Shown: piece by piece, positions 38,047 to 45,693 of the stretch
Numbering within the stretch: the first letter of the stretch is position 1
Layout: each line of letters starts with the position of its first letter
Assembly (NCBI GenBank): GCA_022508445.1
Contig: JAFLVG010000005.1
Location: forward strand, 50,240 to 114,239
Reading direction: 5' to 3'
DNA from: Clostridiales bacterium
Lineage (GTDB): Bacteria; Bacillota; Clostridia; Christensenellales; Pumilibacteraceae
Length of the DNA stretch: 64,000 nt
The notes under the pieces: generated by a model
What the model was told of the DNA's origin: nothing
The model's input: the letters and a program-made list of their open reading frames with translations, nothing else
Database searches by the model: none
Made by a program: the position numbers and the translations under genes

Positions 38047-38442
38047 ATGAAAAGAAGATTGCTCATCATTTTGACGGCCGTGGTTATGATTGTCGCGTGC
38101 GCATTCGGCGTACTTGCATGCACGGACGACAACAAAGCCAACGACAACTTCAAAGAGGGAAAATATTATTATTGGGAGGATCCCGATACTATTGTTTATT
38201 CCGTTGAGTTCAAGGGCGGGATATTGTATATGAACGGTACCCGACGCGGTACGTATACCATAAAGGGCGATAAAATGATAATAAAGTCGGATAACCCCAA
38301 TGATGAAGAGCCCTCAATGGAGCTTATAATAGTATCCGAGGGATGTATTAAAATACCATTCGCCGCAGGACGTCAATATTGTGCGTATTACGTAATAGAA
38401 GGTCAAAATCCGCCGCAAGACAGAGAATTGTGGAAGAACTGA
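38047..38442 (+). CDS. Small predicted lipoprotein, function unknown
   Basis: The 131-aa protein has a signal peptide (KRRLLIILTAVVMIVACAFG) ending in a lipobox-like VLAC, so Cys25 would be lipid-modified and the protein held on the outer face of the membrane. The mature part is short and beta-rich (YYYWEDPDTIVYSVEFKGG, MNGTRRGTYTIKGDKMIIKS), similar in feel to small lipocalin-like or immunity-type folds, without a recognised family. AAAGGAG precedes the ATG. It has its own promoter overlapped by a putative XRE operator and its own terminator. No function is assigned. Confidence 0.78.
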   Translation: MKRRLLIILTAVVMIVACAFGVLACTDDNKANDNFKEGKYYYWEDPDTIVYSVEFKGGILYMNGTRRGTYTIKGDKMIIKSDNPNDEEPSMELIIVSEGCIKIPFAAGRQYCAYYVIEGQNPPQDRELWKN

Positions 38443-38461
38443 TAATCACAAACGAATAACG

Positions 38462-38496
38462 AAATACCCGACGCAAAGTGTCGGGTATTTATTTTG
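38462..38496 (+). terminator. Terminator of the lipoprotein gene
   Basis: An 11-bp perfect stem, AAATACCCGAC with GTCGGGTATTT, and a 7-base loop are followed by ATTTTG. Confidence 0.88.
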
Positions 38497-38547
38497 CAAT
38501 AATCAAGGCAGTACGGTTGTTGTTATATTTATGTCAAAAGGGTAGTG

Positions 38548-38573
38548 AAGCACAACATATTGTGCTTTTTTTC
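38548..38573 (+). terminator. Second terminator-like hairpin before hydC
   Basis: AAGCACAA and TTGTGCTT form an 8-bp stem with a four-base loop running into seven T residues. No gene is visible between this hairpin and the preceding terminator at 38462, so it may be a backup stop or the 3' end of an unrecognised short transcript. Confidence 0.6.
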
Positions 38574-38615
38574 GGTTAGCGACTGCGAACTTTAACAAAA
38601 AGTATCTTTTAGTAC

Positions 38616-38644
38616 TTGAAAATAAAATTTGTGTATGCTATAAT
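38616..38644 (+). promoter_or_regulatory. Promoter of hydCBA
   Basis: TTGAAA (38616-38621), 17 bases, TATAAT (38639-38644) with TGC extended element. The leader before hydC is about 100 nt and shows no terminator. Confidence 0.8.
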
Positions 38645-38749
38645 TGTAAACGCGATAATATGTATGGTAGCGGACGGTTTATTGAACGTTTAGCACTGTG
38701 CTTGGATTCGCATACAATCGGCAAAAAACTCACGAAAGGAGCATAAATA

Positions 38750-39217
38750 ATGACTGACGAAAAAGACAAGCAGTTTGACGAGGTGCTTGAAAGTCTGAAA
38801 GACGTTCCCGGCCCCGTCATGATGGCGATGCAAAAAGCGCAAGACATTTACGGATACTTGCCGCTCGAAGTGCAACTTAAAATCGCCGATTATTTCGGCG
38901 TTCCGCTCGCTACCGTTTACGGCATTGCGACGTTCTATTCGCAGTTCCGCCTCGAACAGCCCGGTCAAATCAAGATTGCGGTTTGCTTGGGCACGGCGTG
39001 CTACGTCAAGGGTAGCGGCGGCGTTATAGATAAGTTCGCGCGCATACTCGGCGTCGAGGCCGGTCACACCACGGCTGACGGACGGTTTACGCTCGAAGCT
39101 ACGCGTTGTATCGGATGCTGCGGACTTGCGCCCGTTCTCACTGTGAACGGCGAAGTTTACGGCAAAGTGACCGAAAGCAGCGTTGACGAAATACTCGCCA
39201 AATATAACGAGATTTAA
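38750..39217 (+). CDS. hydC: [FeFe] hydrogenase NuoE-like subunit (thioredoxin-like 2Fe-2S)
   Basis: The 155-aa protein is a 24-kDa-type thioredoxin-like ferredoxin. Helical N-terminal half (GPVMMAMQKAQDIYGYLP), then the 2Fe-2S ligands in CLGTACYVKG and CIGCCGLAP. It is the smallest subunit of a trimeric NAD- and ferredoxin-dependent [FeFe] hydrogenase, gene order hydC-hydB-hydA as in Thermotoga. GAAAGGAG precedes the ATG. HydB begins 11 bases after the stop. Being next to hydB and hydA rules out a complex I role. Confidence 0.93.
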   Translation: MTDEKDKQFDEVLESLKDVPGPVMMAMQKAQDIYGYLPLEVQLKIADYFGVPLATVYGIATFYSQFRLEQPGQIKIAVCLGTACYVKGSGGVIDKFARILGVEAGHTTADGRFTLEATRCIGCCGLAPVLTVNGEVYGKVTESSVDEILAKYNEI

Positions 39218-39228
39218 GGAGCTTGAAG

Positions 39229-41121
39229 ATGAAGACTTTACAGCAATTGCAAGAAATACGCGATAAACTTAAAGCGACGATAGAGGAGCGCAAGGAAGGC
39301 GCGGCGATAACGCCCGGCATGCCGCGCATGTATGTGCTTGTTTGCGGCGGTACGGGCTGTACTTCCGGCAACAGCAAGATTATTTACGAGAATTTCAAAA
39401 AGCAGCTCGAAGAGAAGGGACTTGCCGATGAGGTCAAGATCATTTTGACAGGTTGCTTCGGCTTGTGTTCGAAAGGTCCCATCGCGGTCGTATATCCCGA
39501 CGGATCGTTCTACACGCACGTAAAACCCGAGGACGTTGCCGAAATAGTAGAGCAACACATTGTGGGCGGCACGCCCGTAGAACGGCTTCTCCACGCCGAA
39601 AAAGACATTCACGGCCAGCTTAAATCCATAAACGACACCGATTTCTACCGCAGTCAGCGGCGCGTTGTTCTTCGTAACTGCGGCGTTATCGATCCCGAGA
39701 ACATAGACGAATATCTTGCTACCGACGGTTATAAAGCCTATGAAAAAGCTGTCACGACCATGACTCAGCAGCAAGTAATAGACGAGATCAAAAAGAGCGG
39801 ACTTAGGGGCAGAGGCGGCGCAGGCTTCTCCACGGGCATGAAATGGCAGTTCACGCACGACGCGCCGGGCGATGTCAAGTACGTTGCATGTAACGCCGAC
39901 GAGGGCGATCCGGGCGCGTTCATGGACCGTTCGCTTTTGGAAGGCGATCCTCATGCCGTCATCGAGGCCATGATGATTGCAGGCTATGCGGTCGGCGCCG
40001 AGCACGGCGTTGTGTACGTCCGCGCAGAGTACCCGATCGCTGTTCACCGCTTGGAGGTTGCAATCAAGCAGGCGCGCGAGTACGGAATACTCGGCAACAA
40101 CGTTATGGGACTCGGCAAAAAGTTCGACATGGAGCTTCGTTTGGGCGCAGGCGCGTTTGTGTGCGGCGAGGAAACGGCGCTTCTCAATTCGGCGGAGGGC
40201 AAGCGCGGCGAGCCGCGTCAACGTCCGCCGTTCCCTGCGGTAAAGGGCTTGTTCGGCAAGCCGACGCTTATTAACAACGTCGAGACTTACGGCAACATTA
40301 CTCAAATCATTCTCAACGGCGCGGATTGGTTCGCGTCCGTCGGCACCGAAAAGAGCAAGGGCACCAAGGTGTTCGCGCTCGGCGGCAAGCTTGAAAACGT
40401 CGGTCTTGTGGAAATTCCCATGGGCACGCCTCTTCGCACTATCATCGAGGATATCGGCGGCGGCTGCCCCGGCGGTAAGAAGTTCAAGGCCGCGCAGACG
40501 GGCGGACCTTCGGGCGGTTGCATTCCTGCGTCGCTCATCGACACTCCCATCGATTACGACAACCTCATGGCTATCGGCTCGATGATGGGTAGCGGCGGTC
40601 TTATCGTCATGGACGAGGATAACTGCATGGTAGACATAGCCAAGTTCTTCCTCGAATTCACGGTGGACGAGTCGTGCGGAAAATGCACGCCCTGCCGTAT
40701 CGGCAATAAGCGCCTTCTCGAAATGCTCGACAAGGTCACAAAGGGCGAAGCCACGCTCGAAGACCTCGACAAGATGGAAGAGCTTTGCTACTACATAAAA
40801 GACAATTCGCTGTGCGGCTTGGGTCAGACCGCACCTAACCCCGTTCTCTCCACATTGCGTTATTTCCGCGACGAATATGAGGCGCATTGCCAAGGAAAAT
40901 GTCCCGCGGGCGTTTGTAAAGCGCTTGTAAGTTACAAAATAGATAAAGACAAGTGTATCGGATGCGGCAAATGCGCGCGCGGTTGTCCCGTGGCGGCGAT
41001 AGAGAAGACCGACTACGTTGCACCCAATCATAAGCTCGCGTCCTATGAGATTTTGCCGAGCAAGTGCATCAAGTGCGGCGCGTGCGCCGGTCAGTGCCCG
41101 GTCAAAGCGATTTCCAAGTAG
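39229..41121 (+). CDS. hydB: [FeFe] hydrogenase NuoF-like subunit (NADH/FMN/Fe-S)
   Basis: The 630-aa subunit has an N-terminal thioredoxin-like 2Fe-2S domain (VCGGTGCTSGN, TGCFGLCSKGP, about 35-125), a NuoF core with the NADH/FMN motif GLRGRGGAGFSTGMKW and ACNADEGDPGAFMDR, a 4Fe-4S site CGKCTPCRIG, and two C-terminal ferredoxin clusters (CIGCGKCARGCP, CIKCGACAGQCP). It is the entry point for NADH electrons that are combined with ferredoxin electrons to make hydrogen. The start at 39229 is chosen over the TTG at 39223 because AAGGAG sits seven bases upstream. A 643-codon antisense frame covering this gene is a codon-usage shadow. Confidence 0.95.
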   Translation: MKTLQQLQEIRDKLKATIEERKEGAAITPGMPRMYVLVCGGTGCTSGNSKIIYENFKKQLEEKGLADEVKIILTGCFGLCSKGPIAVVYPDGSFYTHVKPEDVAEIVEQHIVGGTPVERLLHAEKDIHGQLKSINDTDFYRSQRRVVLRNCGVIDPENIDEYLATDGYKAYEKAVTTMTQQQVIDEIKKSGLRGRGGAGFSTGMKWQFTHDAPGDVKYVACNADEGDPGAFMDRSLLEGDPHAVIEAMMIAGYAVGAEHGVVYVRAEYPIAVHRLEVAIKQAREYGILGNNVMGLGKKFDMELRLGAGAFVCGEETALLNSAEGKRGEPRQRPPFPAVKGLFGKPTLINNVETYGNITQIILNGADWFASVGTEKSKGTKVFALGGKLENVGLVEIPMGTPLRTIIEDIGGGCPGGKKFKAAQTGGPSGGCIPASLIDTPIDYDNLMAIGSMMGSGGLIVMDEDNCMVDIAKFFLEFTVDESCGKCTPCRIGNKRLLEMLDKVTKGEATLEDLDKMEELCYYIKDNSLCGLGQTAPNPVLSTLRYFRDEYEAHCQGKCPAGVCKALVSYKIDKDKCIGCGKCARGCPVAAIEKTDYVAPNHKLASYEILPSKCIKCGACAGQCPVKAISK

Positions 41122-41196
41122 TCGGAGCTTACGAGCGGCGTGCCGATAAGCACGCATCCCGACGCCCAAACATCAATAGGAGATAAGTCAAGAAAT

Positions 41197-42942
41197 ATGA
41201 AAAACGTAACTTTAAAAGTAAACGGAGTTTCCGTTACCGTTCCCGAAGGCACGCGTATACTCGACGCCGCTATCAAAGCCGGTTTCAAAGTTCCCACGCT
41301 CTGCTATATGAAAGATCTTTGCAACGAGAGCAGCTGCCGAGTTTGCGTTGTCGAGCTTAAAAACAACCGCAAGCTCATGACGGCATGCTCGACCGTCGTT
41401 GCCGAGGGTATGGAAGTATTGACCAATACGCCCAAGGTCCGCGCCTCGCGCAAGATCACGCTCGAACTCATGCTCAGCAACCACCACAAGGATTGTTTGA
41501 GCTGTGTGAGAAGCGGTAATTGCGAGCTTCAAACCCTTTCCAAAGAGTACGGCTGTGAAGCCAATAAGTACGAGGGCGAGATGAACTCGTATGACGTTGA
41601 CGACGTCACAGAGTACCTCGTTCGCGACAACAATAAGTGCATACTGTGCAGAAGATGCGTAGCGGCATGTAACAAAGTCCAGACGGTCGGCGTCATCGAC
41701 GCAGGCAACCGCGGCTTTGCAACCCGTATCGCAAGCCCGTTCGACAAAACGTTGAAAGACGTACCGTGCGTAGCGTGTGGTCAGTGCATCAACGTGTGCC
41801 CGACAGGCGCGCTTCGCGAAAAAGACAGCATCTCCGAGGTCGAGAAACTGCTTGCCGACACGTCCAAGACGGTCATCGTCGGCACCGCGCCCGCGGTACG
41901 CGCCGCGCTCGGCGAGGAGTTCGGATATCCGATCGGCACAGACGTCGAGGGCAAAATGGTCGCGGCGCTCAAAGCGCTCGGCTTTGACAAAGTGTTCGAC
42001 GTGAACATGACGGCGGACATGACGATCATGGAAGAGGGAACGGAGTTCCTTTCAAGACTCAACGATCCCAATGCAACGCTCCCGATGATCACTTCGTGCA
42101 GCCCGGGCTGGGTGCGGTTCATCGAGTACAACTATCCCGACCAGCTTGAACATCTCTCTTCATGCAAATCGCCGCAACAGATGTTCGGCGCAATAATGAA
42201 AACGTACTATGCGAAAAAGCTCGGTATCGATCCCAAAGACATGGCGGTCGTAACGGTCATGCCGTGCATAGCCAAAAAGTTCGAGATTACGCGTGACGAT
42301 CAATCGGCGGCAGGCGTTCCCGACATCGACGCGTCGATTACGACGCGCGAGCTTGCGCGCATGATCAGAAATTACGGTATCGATTTCAAAGCGCTCGATC
42401 CGAAAGCGCAGTTTGACGATCCCATCGGTATCGGCAGTTCGGCAGGTCTTTTGTTCGGCGCGACAGGAGGCGTTATGGAAGCGGCGCTTCGCACGATTGC
42501 CGAGGTCGCAACGGGTGAGAAGCTCGAAAATGTAGATTTCAAAGCTGTACGCGGCACGAAAGGAATCAAGGAAGCTACGGTCACGCTTAACGGTAAGACT
42601 ATCAACATTGCGGTCGCAAGCGGACTTGCCAACGCACGCAAGATAATGGACGAGATAAAAGCCGGCAAGAGCAAATATCACTTCATCGAGATCATGTGCT
42701 GCCCCGGCGGTTGCGTAAACGGCGGCGGTCAACCCATTGTCGATTCCGAAACACGCAATCTCATAGACGTCCGCAGTGCAAGAGCCAAGGTCATTTACAG
42801 AAAGGACAAGAATTCGGCGCTCCGCAAATGCCACGAAAACCCCGTCGTCAAGACCTTGTATTCCGAGTTCTTCGGTGAACCCAACAGCCATAAAGCTCAC
42901 GAGATTCTCCACACGACTTACGTCAAGCGCAACAGATTTTAA
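41197..42942 (+). CDS. hydA: [FeFe] hydrogenase catalytic subunit
   Basis: The 581-aa enzyme reduces protons to hydrogen. In order: N-terminal 2Fe-2S plant-type domain (about 1-78), a His/Cys-ligated 4Fe-4S region (HHKDCLSCVRSGNC), two ferredoxin 4Fe-4S clusters (CILCRRCVAAC, CVACGQCINVC), and the H-cluster domain with TSCSPGW (299-305), MPCIAKKFE (355-363) and MCCPGGCVNGGG (500-511). The extra C-terminal 2Fe-2S domain of some HydA is absent. Group A3-type, cytoplasmic, complexed with HydB and HydC. The start at 41197 follows AGGAGA at a longer than usual 13-base gap; the frame is open back to 41140, which remains an alternative. Maturases HydE, HydF and HydG are not in this window. Confidence 0.95.
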   Translation: MKNVTLKVNGVSVTVPEGTRILDAAIKAGFKVPTLCYMKDLCNESSCRVCVVELKNNRKLMTACSTVVAEGMEVLTNTPKVRASRKITLELMLSNHHKDCLSCVRSGNCELQTLSKEYGCEANKYEGEMNSYDVDDVTEYLVRDNNKCILCRRCVAACNKVQTVGVIDAGNRGFATRIASPFDKTLKDVPCVACGQCINVCPTGALREKDSISEVEKLLADTSKTVIVGTAPAVRAALGEEFGYPIGTDVEGKMVAALKALGFDKVFDVNMTADMTIMEEGTEFLSRLNDPNATLPMITSCSPGWVRFIEYNYPDQLEHLSSCKSPQQMFGAIMKTYYAKKLGIDPKDMAVVTVMPCIAKKFEITRDDQSAAGVPDIDASITTRELARMIRNYGIDFKALDPKAQFDDPIGIGSSAGLLFGATGGVMEAALRTIAEVATGEKLENVDFKAVRGTKGIKEATVTLNGKTINIAVASGLANARKIMDEIKAGKSKYHFIEIMCCPGGCVNGGGQPIVDSETRNLIDVRSARAKVIYRKDKNSALRKCHENPVVKTLYSEFFGEPNSHKAHEILHTTYVKRNRF

Positions 42943-42948
42943 TAGAAT

Positions 42949-42976
42949 AAAATGCGGCTAAACAGCCGCATTTTTT
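42949..42976 (+). terminator. Terminator of hydCBA
   Basis: AAAATGCGGCT with AGCCGCATTTTTT encloses a four-base loop, directly after the hydA stop codon. Confidence 0.93.
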
Positions 42977-43118
42977 ATGCAAGGAATATTTCGCGCGACA
43001 GTGTCCCATCATGTCGACCGAAGTGAGATTGCGAGCATAGCGGAGAAATCAAGATTAACAGCCGCAGGAAAGAAAGCAACAATGTCAATTTTATCAGCTA
43101 TGCTAATAGAGTGTCGCA
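42977..43118. other. Non-coding stretch with a degenerate dispersed motif
   Basis: No gene or RNA is seen. The bases around 43014-43050 include GAGCATAGCGGAGAAATC, which resembles the GAGTGTAACGAGGAATCTC segment at 59579-59597. This looks like a degenerate copy of a dispersed intergenic sequence. Confidence 0.4.
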
Positions 43119-43203
43119 AAGCAATGATTATAGCACTGACATTATTCGGGTGAAATCTTTAATCATTCACCACCGCAAACACACGACGGTCAAAGTTTTC
43201 TTG
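43119..43203. repeat. 85-bp direct repeat, copy 1
   Basis: Starts AAGCAATGATTATAGCACTG and ends GTCAAAGTTTTCTTG. It matches copy 2 at 43252-43336 at 81 of 85 positions. The bases just after it (GCTTCTTTTGAAAAAGTAA) look like a decayed form of the hairpin that follows copy 2. Confidence 0.85.
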
Positions 43204-43251
43204 GTAGCTTCTTTTGAAAAAGTAATAGGCAATATATTCCGAGTGGAGTCC

Positions 43252-43336
43252 AAGCAATGATTATAGCACTGACATTATTCGGGTGAAATATTCAATCATT
43301 CACTACCGCAAATACACGACGGTCAAAGTTTTCTTG
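43252..43336. repeat. 85-bp direct repeat, copy 2
   Basis: Second copy, 133 bases downstream of copy 1, with four mismatches. It is followed immediately by a perfect 12-bp hairpin. No coding potential is seen on either strand. The repeat also contains GGTGAAAT...ATCATTCACC, a short inverted match. Confidence 0.85.
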
Positions 43337-43362
43337 CTTACTTCTTTTTCAAAAGAAGTAAG
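43337..43362. repeat. Perfect 12-bp inverted repeat after copy 2
   Basis: CTTACTTCTTTT, two bases, AAAAGAAGTAAG. No T run follows on the plus strand (AGGGGAAAC), so it is unlikely to be a simple rightward terminator. It sits ten bases before the yggS promoter. Confidence 0.75.
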
Positions 43363-43371
43363 GGGAAACAG

Positions 43372-43400
43372 TTGATTTACGCAGTATTTTAGTGTATAAT
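43372..43400 (+). promoter_or_regulatory. Promoter of the yggS-sepF-lspA-rluD-pyr operon
   Basis: TTGATT (43372-43377), 17 bases, perfect TATAAT (43395-43400). No other promoter or terminator is evident until after 52714, so this may drive about 9 kb. Confidence 0.8.
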
Positions 43401-43420
43401 TAAAATTGGCGGTATATAGC

Positions 43421-44080
43421 ATGGTAACGGACGAACTGAAACGCAATATCGACGCTGTGCAAGAACGCATAGCCCGTGCGTCTGCCTCGGCTCGGAGCAA
43501 AATCACGCTTGTCGCCGCAGTAAAAACAGTTCCGCCCGAAACGATCAACGCGGCAATCAAGCTCGGCGTAACCGATATAGGCGAAAACCGCGTGCAGGAG
43601 TACACGGAAAAACGCGATAGCGTGTGCGGCGCAATATGGCACTTTATAGGTACTTTGCAGCGCAATAAGGCAAAATACCTAGTGGGCAATGTCGCGCTTA
43701 TTCAGTCGGTTAACAGCGAGGCGTTAGCGGCGGAGATCGACAGGCTCGCAAAAAAACGCGGTATCGTTCAAGACGTGCTTGTCGAAATCAATGCGGCAGA
43801 CGAACATAGCAAGACCGGCGCAAACACGTCTTGTGCCGAACAGCTAATCGAATACTGCGCGGCGCTTTCGAGCATACGCGTCCGCGGCCTCATGGCAGTG
43901 CCGCCCAGGAACGCCGATAAACAAGTGTATATCGATATGCGCCGTCTGTTCGACGCACATAAAAACGCAACGTTTGACACGCTGTCGGTCGGAATGAGCG
44001 GCGATTACGAGCAGGCGATAGAGCACGGCTCGAACATGGTGCGCATAGGCACTGCGATTTTCGGGCAGAGAAAACAATAG
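43421..44080 (+). CDS. yggS: YggS/YlmE family PLP homeostasis protein
   Basis: The 219-aa protein is an alanine racemase-like barrel that binds pyridoxal phosphate and keeps free PLP balanced, without known enzymatic turnover. The PLP lysine is in VAAVKTVPPETI; IGENRVQE and WHFIGTLQRNKAK are family signatures; the phosphate region is SVGMSGDYEQAIEHGSNMVR. In Firmicutes (ylmE) it precedes sepF (ylmF), as here with a 13-base gap. The ATG at 43421 is preferred to the TTG at 43406 because the latter is only a few bases after the -10 element. Confidence 0.92.
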   Translation: MVTDELKRNIDAVQERIARASASARSKITLVAAVKTVPPETINAAIKLGVTDIGENRVQEYTEKRDSVCGAIWHFIGTLQRNKAKYLVGNVALIQSVNSEALAAEIDRLAKKRGIVQDVLVEINAADEHSKTGANTSCAEQLIEYCAALSSIRVRGLMAVPPRNADKQVYIDMRRLFDAHKNATFDTLSVGMSGDYEQAIEHGSNMVRIGTAIFGQRKQ

Positions 44081-44093
44081 GAGGGTTGCGACA

Positions 44094-44732
44094 ATGGATA
44101 ACGGAGATTTCTTCGATGCGTTCTTGAAGAACGCAAGCAATTATCAAGGCGGCGAACTCGAATATTTCGAGGACACGCACGACGCGAACGGCAATTACAT
44201 CGGCAGTCCGCGCGCTTCGACACCTCCGTTCGGTCAATCCGCACAGCCGGCAAATATGTACGGCATGCCGCCGCAACAACCTCCGCAGCATCAGGGATAC
44301 TACGTACTGCCGGTACAGCAGGGTGGGTACACGCCGCCGCCGTCTGCGAGTCCTGCCGCACAGCGCACGGAAATGATTTTAAGCAATCCCACGCAGTTCG
44401 GTCAGTCCGCACAAAGACAGCAGGTAAGCGGTCAACCGATGCCGCTCCCAACGACCGAGCAATACATTTCACCGCAACTGAACCAAAATTTCGTAATATA
44501 CCGTCCGCGCACTACTGCGGACGTCGAACAGCTTATATCGTACCTTCGCCGCCGCGAGCCGGCGCTCGTAGACCTCGATCCGATAGCCGACTCTCCGGAC
44601 GCGCAACGGCTTATGGACTTCACATCTGGTGCGGCATATGCGCTTGGCGACAGAGTGATGACCATCCGCCGCAACCTGTTTTTGATAACGCCCGACACGA
44701 TAGACGTTTTGAAACCCGAAAAAGACAAATAA
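44094..44732 (+). CDS. sepF: SepF cell division protein with long Pro/Gln-rich linker
   Basis: The 212-aa protein has a SepF domain at about 128-212 (FVIYRPRTTADVEQLISYLRR, VDLDPIADSPDAQRLMDF, SGAAYALGD), which bundles FtsZ filaments and tethers them to the membrane. The N-terminal part (about 45-125) is low complexity and rich in Pro, Gln, Tyr and Gly (GMPPQQPPQHQGYY, GGYTPPPSAS), longer than the linker in Bacillus SepF. The start MDNGDFFDAFLKNA could act as an amphipathic segment. Strong AGGAGGG precedes the ATG. Its composition resembles the tail of the giant surface protein at 5746. The SepF identity is firm; linker function is unknown. Confidence 0.92.
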   Translation: MDNGDFFDAFLKNASNYQGGELEYFEDTHDANGNYIGSPRASTPPFGQSAQPANMYGMPPQQPPQHQGYYVLPVQQGGYTPPPSASPAAQRTEMILSNPTQFGQSAQRQQVSGQPMPLPTTEQYISPQLNQNFVIYRPRTTADVEQLISYLRRREPALVDLDPIADSPDAQRLMDFTSGAAYALGDRVMTIRRNLFLITPDTIDVLKPEKDK

Positions 44733-44751
44733 AATCAGAACGCAAAGCGGC

Positions 44752-45693
44752 GTGACCGCTTGGCATGCAGATATCAAGGAGCTTGCAGGACAGTTGCAGG
44801 ATAATGCTTTCAAAAACAAAGTCAAACAAGTATGGGCTTTCATAAAGCGAATGGCTGCGCGTGTTTGGGCTTATCTCAAAGTCGCGAAAATGGAATGGAT
44901 AGTTTTGATAAGCCTGTTCGCGGCAGACCTTATTTCAAAAGCAATTGTCGAAGCAACACTCGAATACGGCGATACCGCAACGGTCATCCCGTATTTTCTC
45001 AATGTCCACAGGTTGCATAACTACAATGCGGCGTTCGGTTCGAGCTGGCTTAAAAGTTTTCTCGGCGATATCGGCGCGCGCATATTTTTCAGTGTGTTCG
45101 CAGTGGCGGCTTCGGTGGCGTTCGTGCTTGTGCTTATTAAAAATAAGGGCAAAAGCAAGTGGTTTCGTGTAGCTATTGCGATGTTCGTCGCCGGCGCAAT
45201 GGGCAATTGCATGGACCGCATGTTTTTGGGATACGTACGCGACTTTGTCGAGTTCGTATTTTTCGGTCAGACCTGGTTCGGCAGAACAACTTGGTACGTG
45301 TTCAATATTGCGGACGCAGAGCTTGTAGCCGGCGTTATCATGATGATCATTTACTTTCTTTTCATGTACCGCGACAGCGACAAAAAGAAAGAACATAATG
45401 AGCTTCTAACCGACGAGCTCGGCGAAGTAGAGCCGATAGACAAAACCGCGGCGTCTGCCGCTAAAACCCCGCATGGTCACGAGTGCGCCGCAAAAACATC
45501 GGACAGCGCAAAAGATGATAGTGCGGAACAAACCGACGGAGTTTCCGAACAGGTTACGGAAAAAGAAATCGAAAGCGAGAATCCGATTAAAACCGCCGAA
45601 GGGCAAAATCCCGACAATGACGGCTCGGTGCAATCAGTATCGCAAGACGAAGAAACCGACGGCGGCAACGAAGAAGAGGTGACTGCCGAATGA
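44752..45693 (+). CDS. lspA: Lipoprotein signal peptidase (signal peptidase II) with N- and C-terminal extensions
   Basis: The core (about residues 45-205) is LspA, the aspartic protease that removes signal peptides from prolipoproteins in the membrane. Four hydrophobic segments are visible. The catalytic aspartates lie in GNCMDRMF and FNIADAEL, and the conserved NAAFGS block is present. The protein is 313 aa from a GTG at 44752, almost twice the usual 150-170. There is a helical amphipathic N-terminus of about 45 residues and an acidic, disordered C-terminal tail of over 100 residues. The start is uncertain: no clear Shine-Dalgarno precedes 44752, and a TTG at 44793 follows AAGGAG. The stop overlaps the rluD start (ATGA). 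Confidence 0.88.
   Translation: MTAWHADIKELAGQLQDNAFKNKVKQVWAFIKRMAARVWAYLKVAKMEWIVLISLFAADLISKAIVEATLEYGDTATVIPYFLNVHRLHNYNAAFGSSWLKSFLGDIGARIFFSVFAVAASVAFVLVLIKNKGKSKWFRVAIAMFVAGAMGNCMDRMFLGYVRDFVEFVFFGQTWFGRTTWYVFNIADAELVAGVIMMIIYFLFMYRDSDKKKEHNELLTDELGEVEPIDKTAASAAKTPHGHECAAKTSDSAKDDSAEQTDGVSEQVTEKEIESENPIKTAEGQNPDNDGSVQSVSQDEETDGGNEEEVTAE

Noticed and set aside
39238..41169. A 643-codon open frame antisense to hydB.
   Set aside because: It lies entirely opposite an unmistakable hydrogenase gene and its translation has no recognisable motif. Long antisense frames are expected from the codon usage of these genes.
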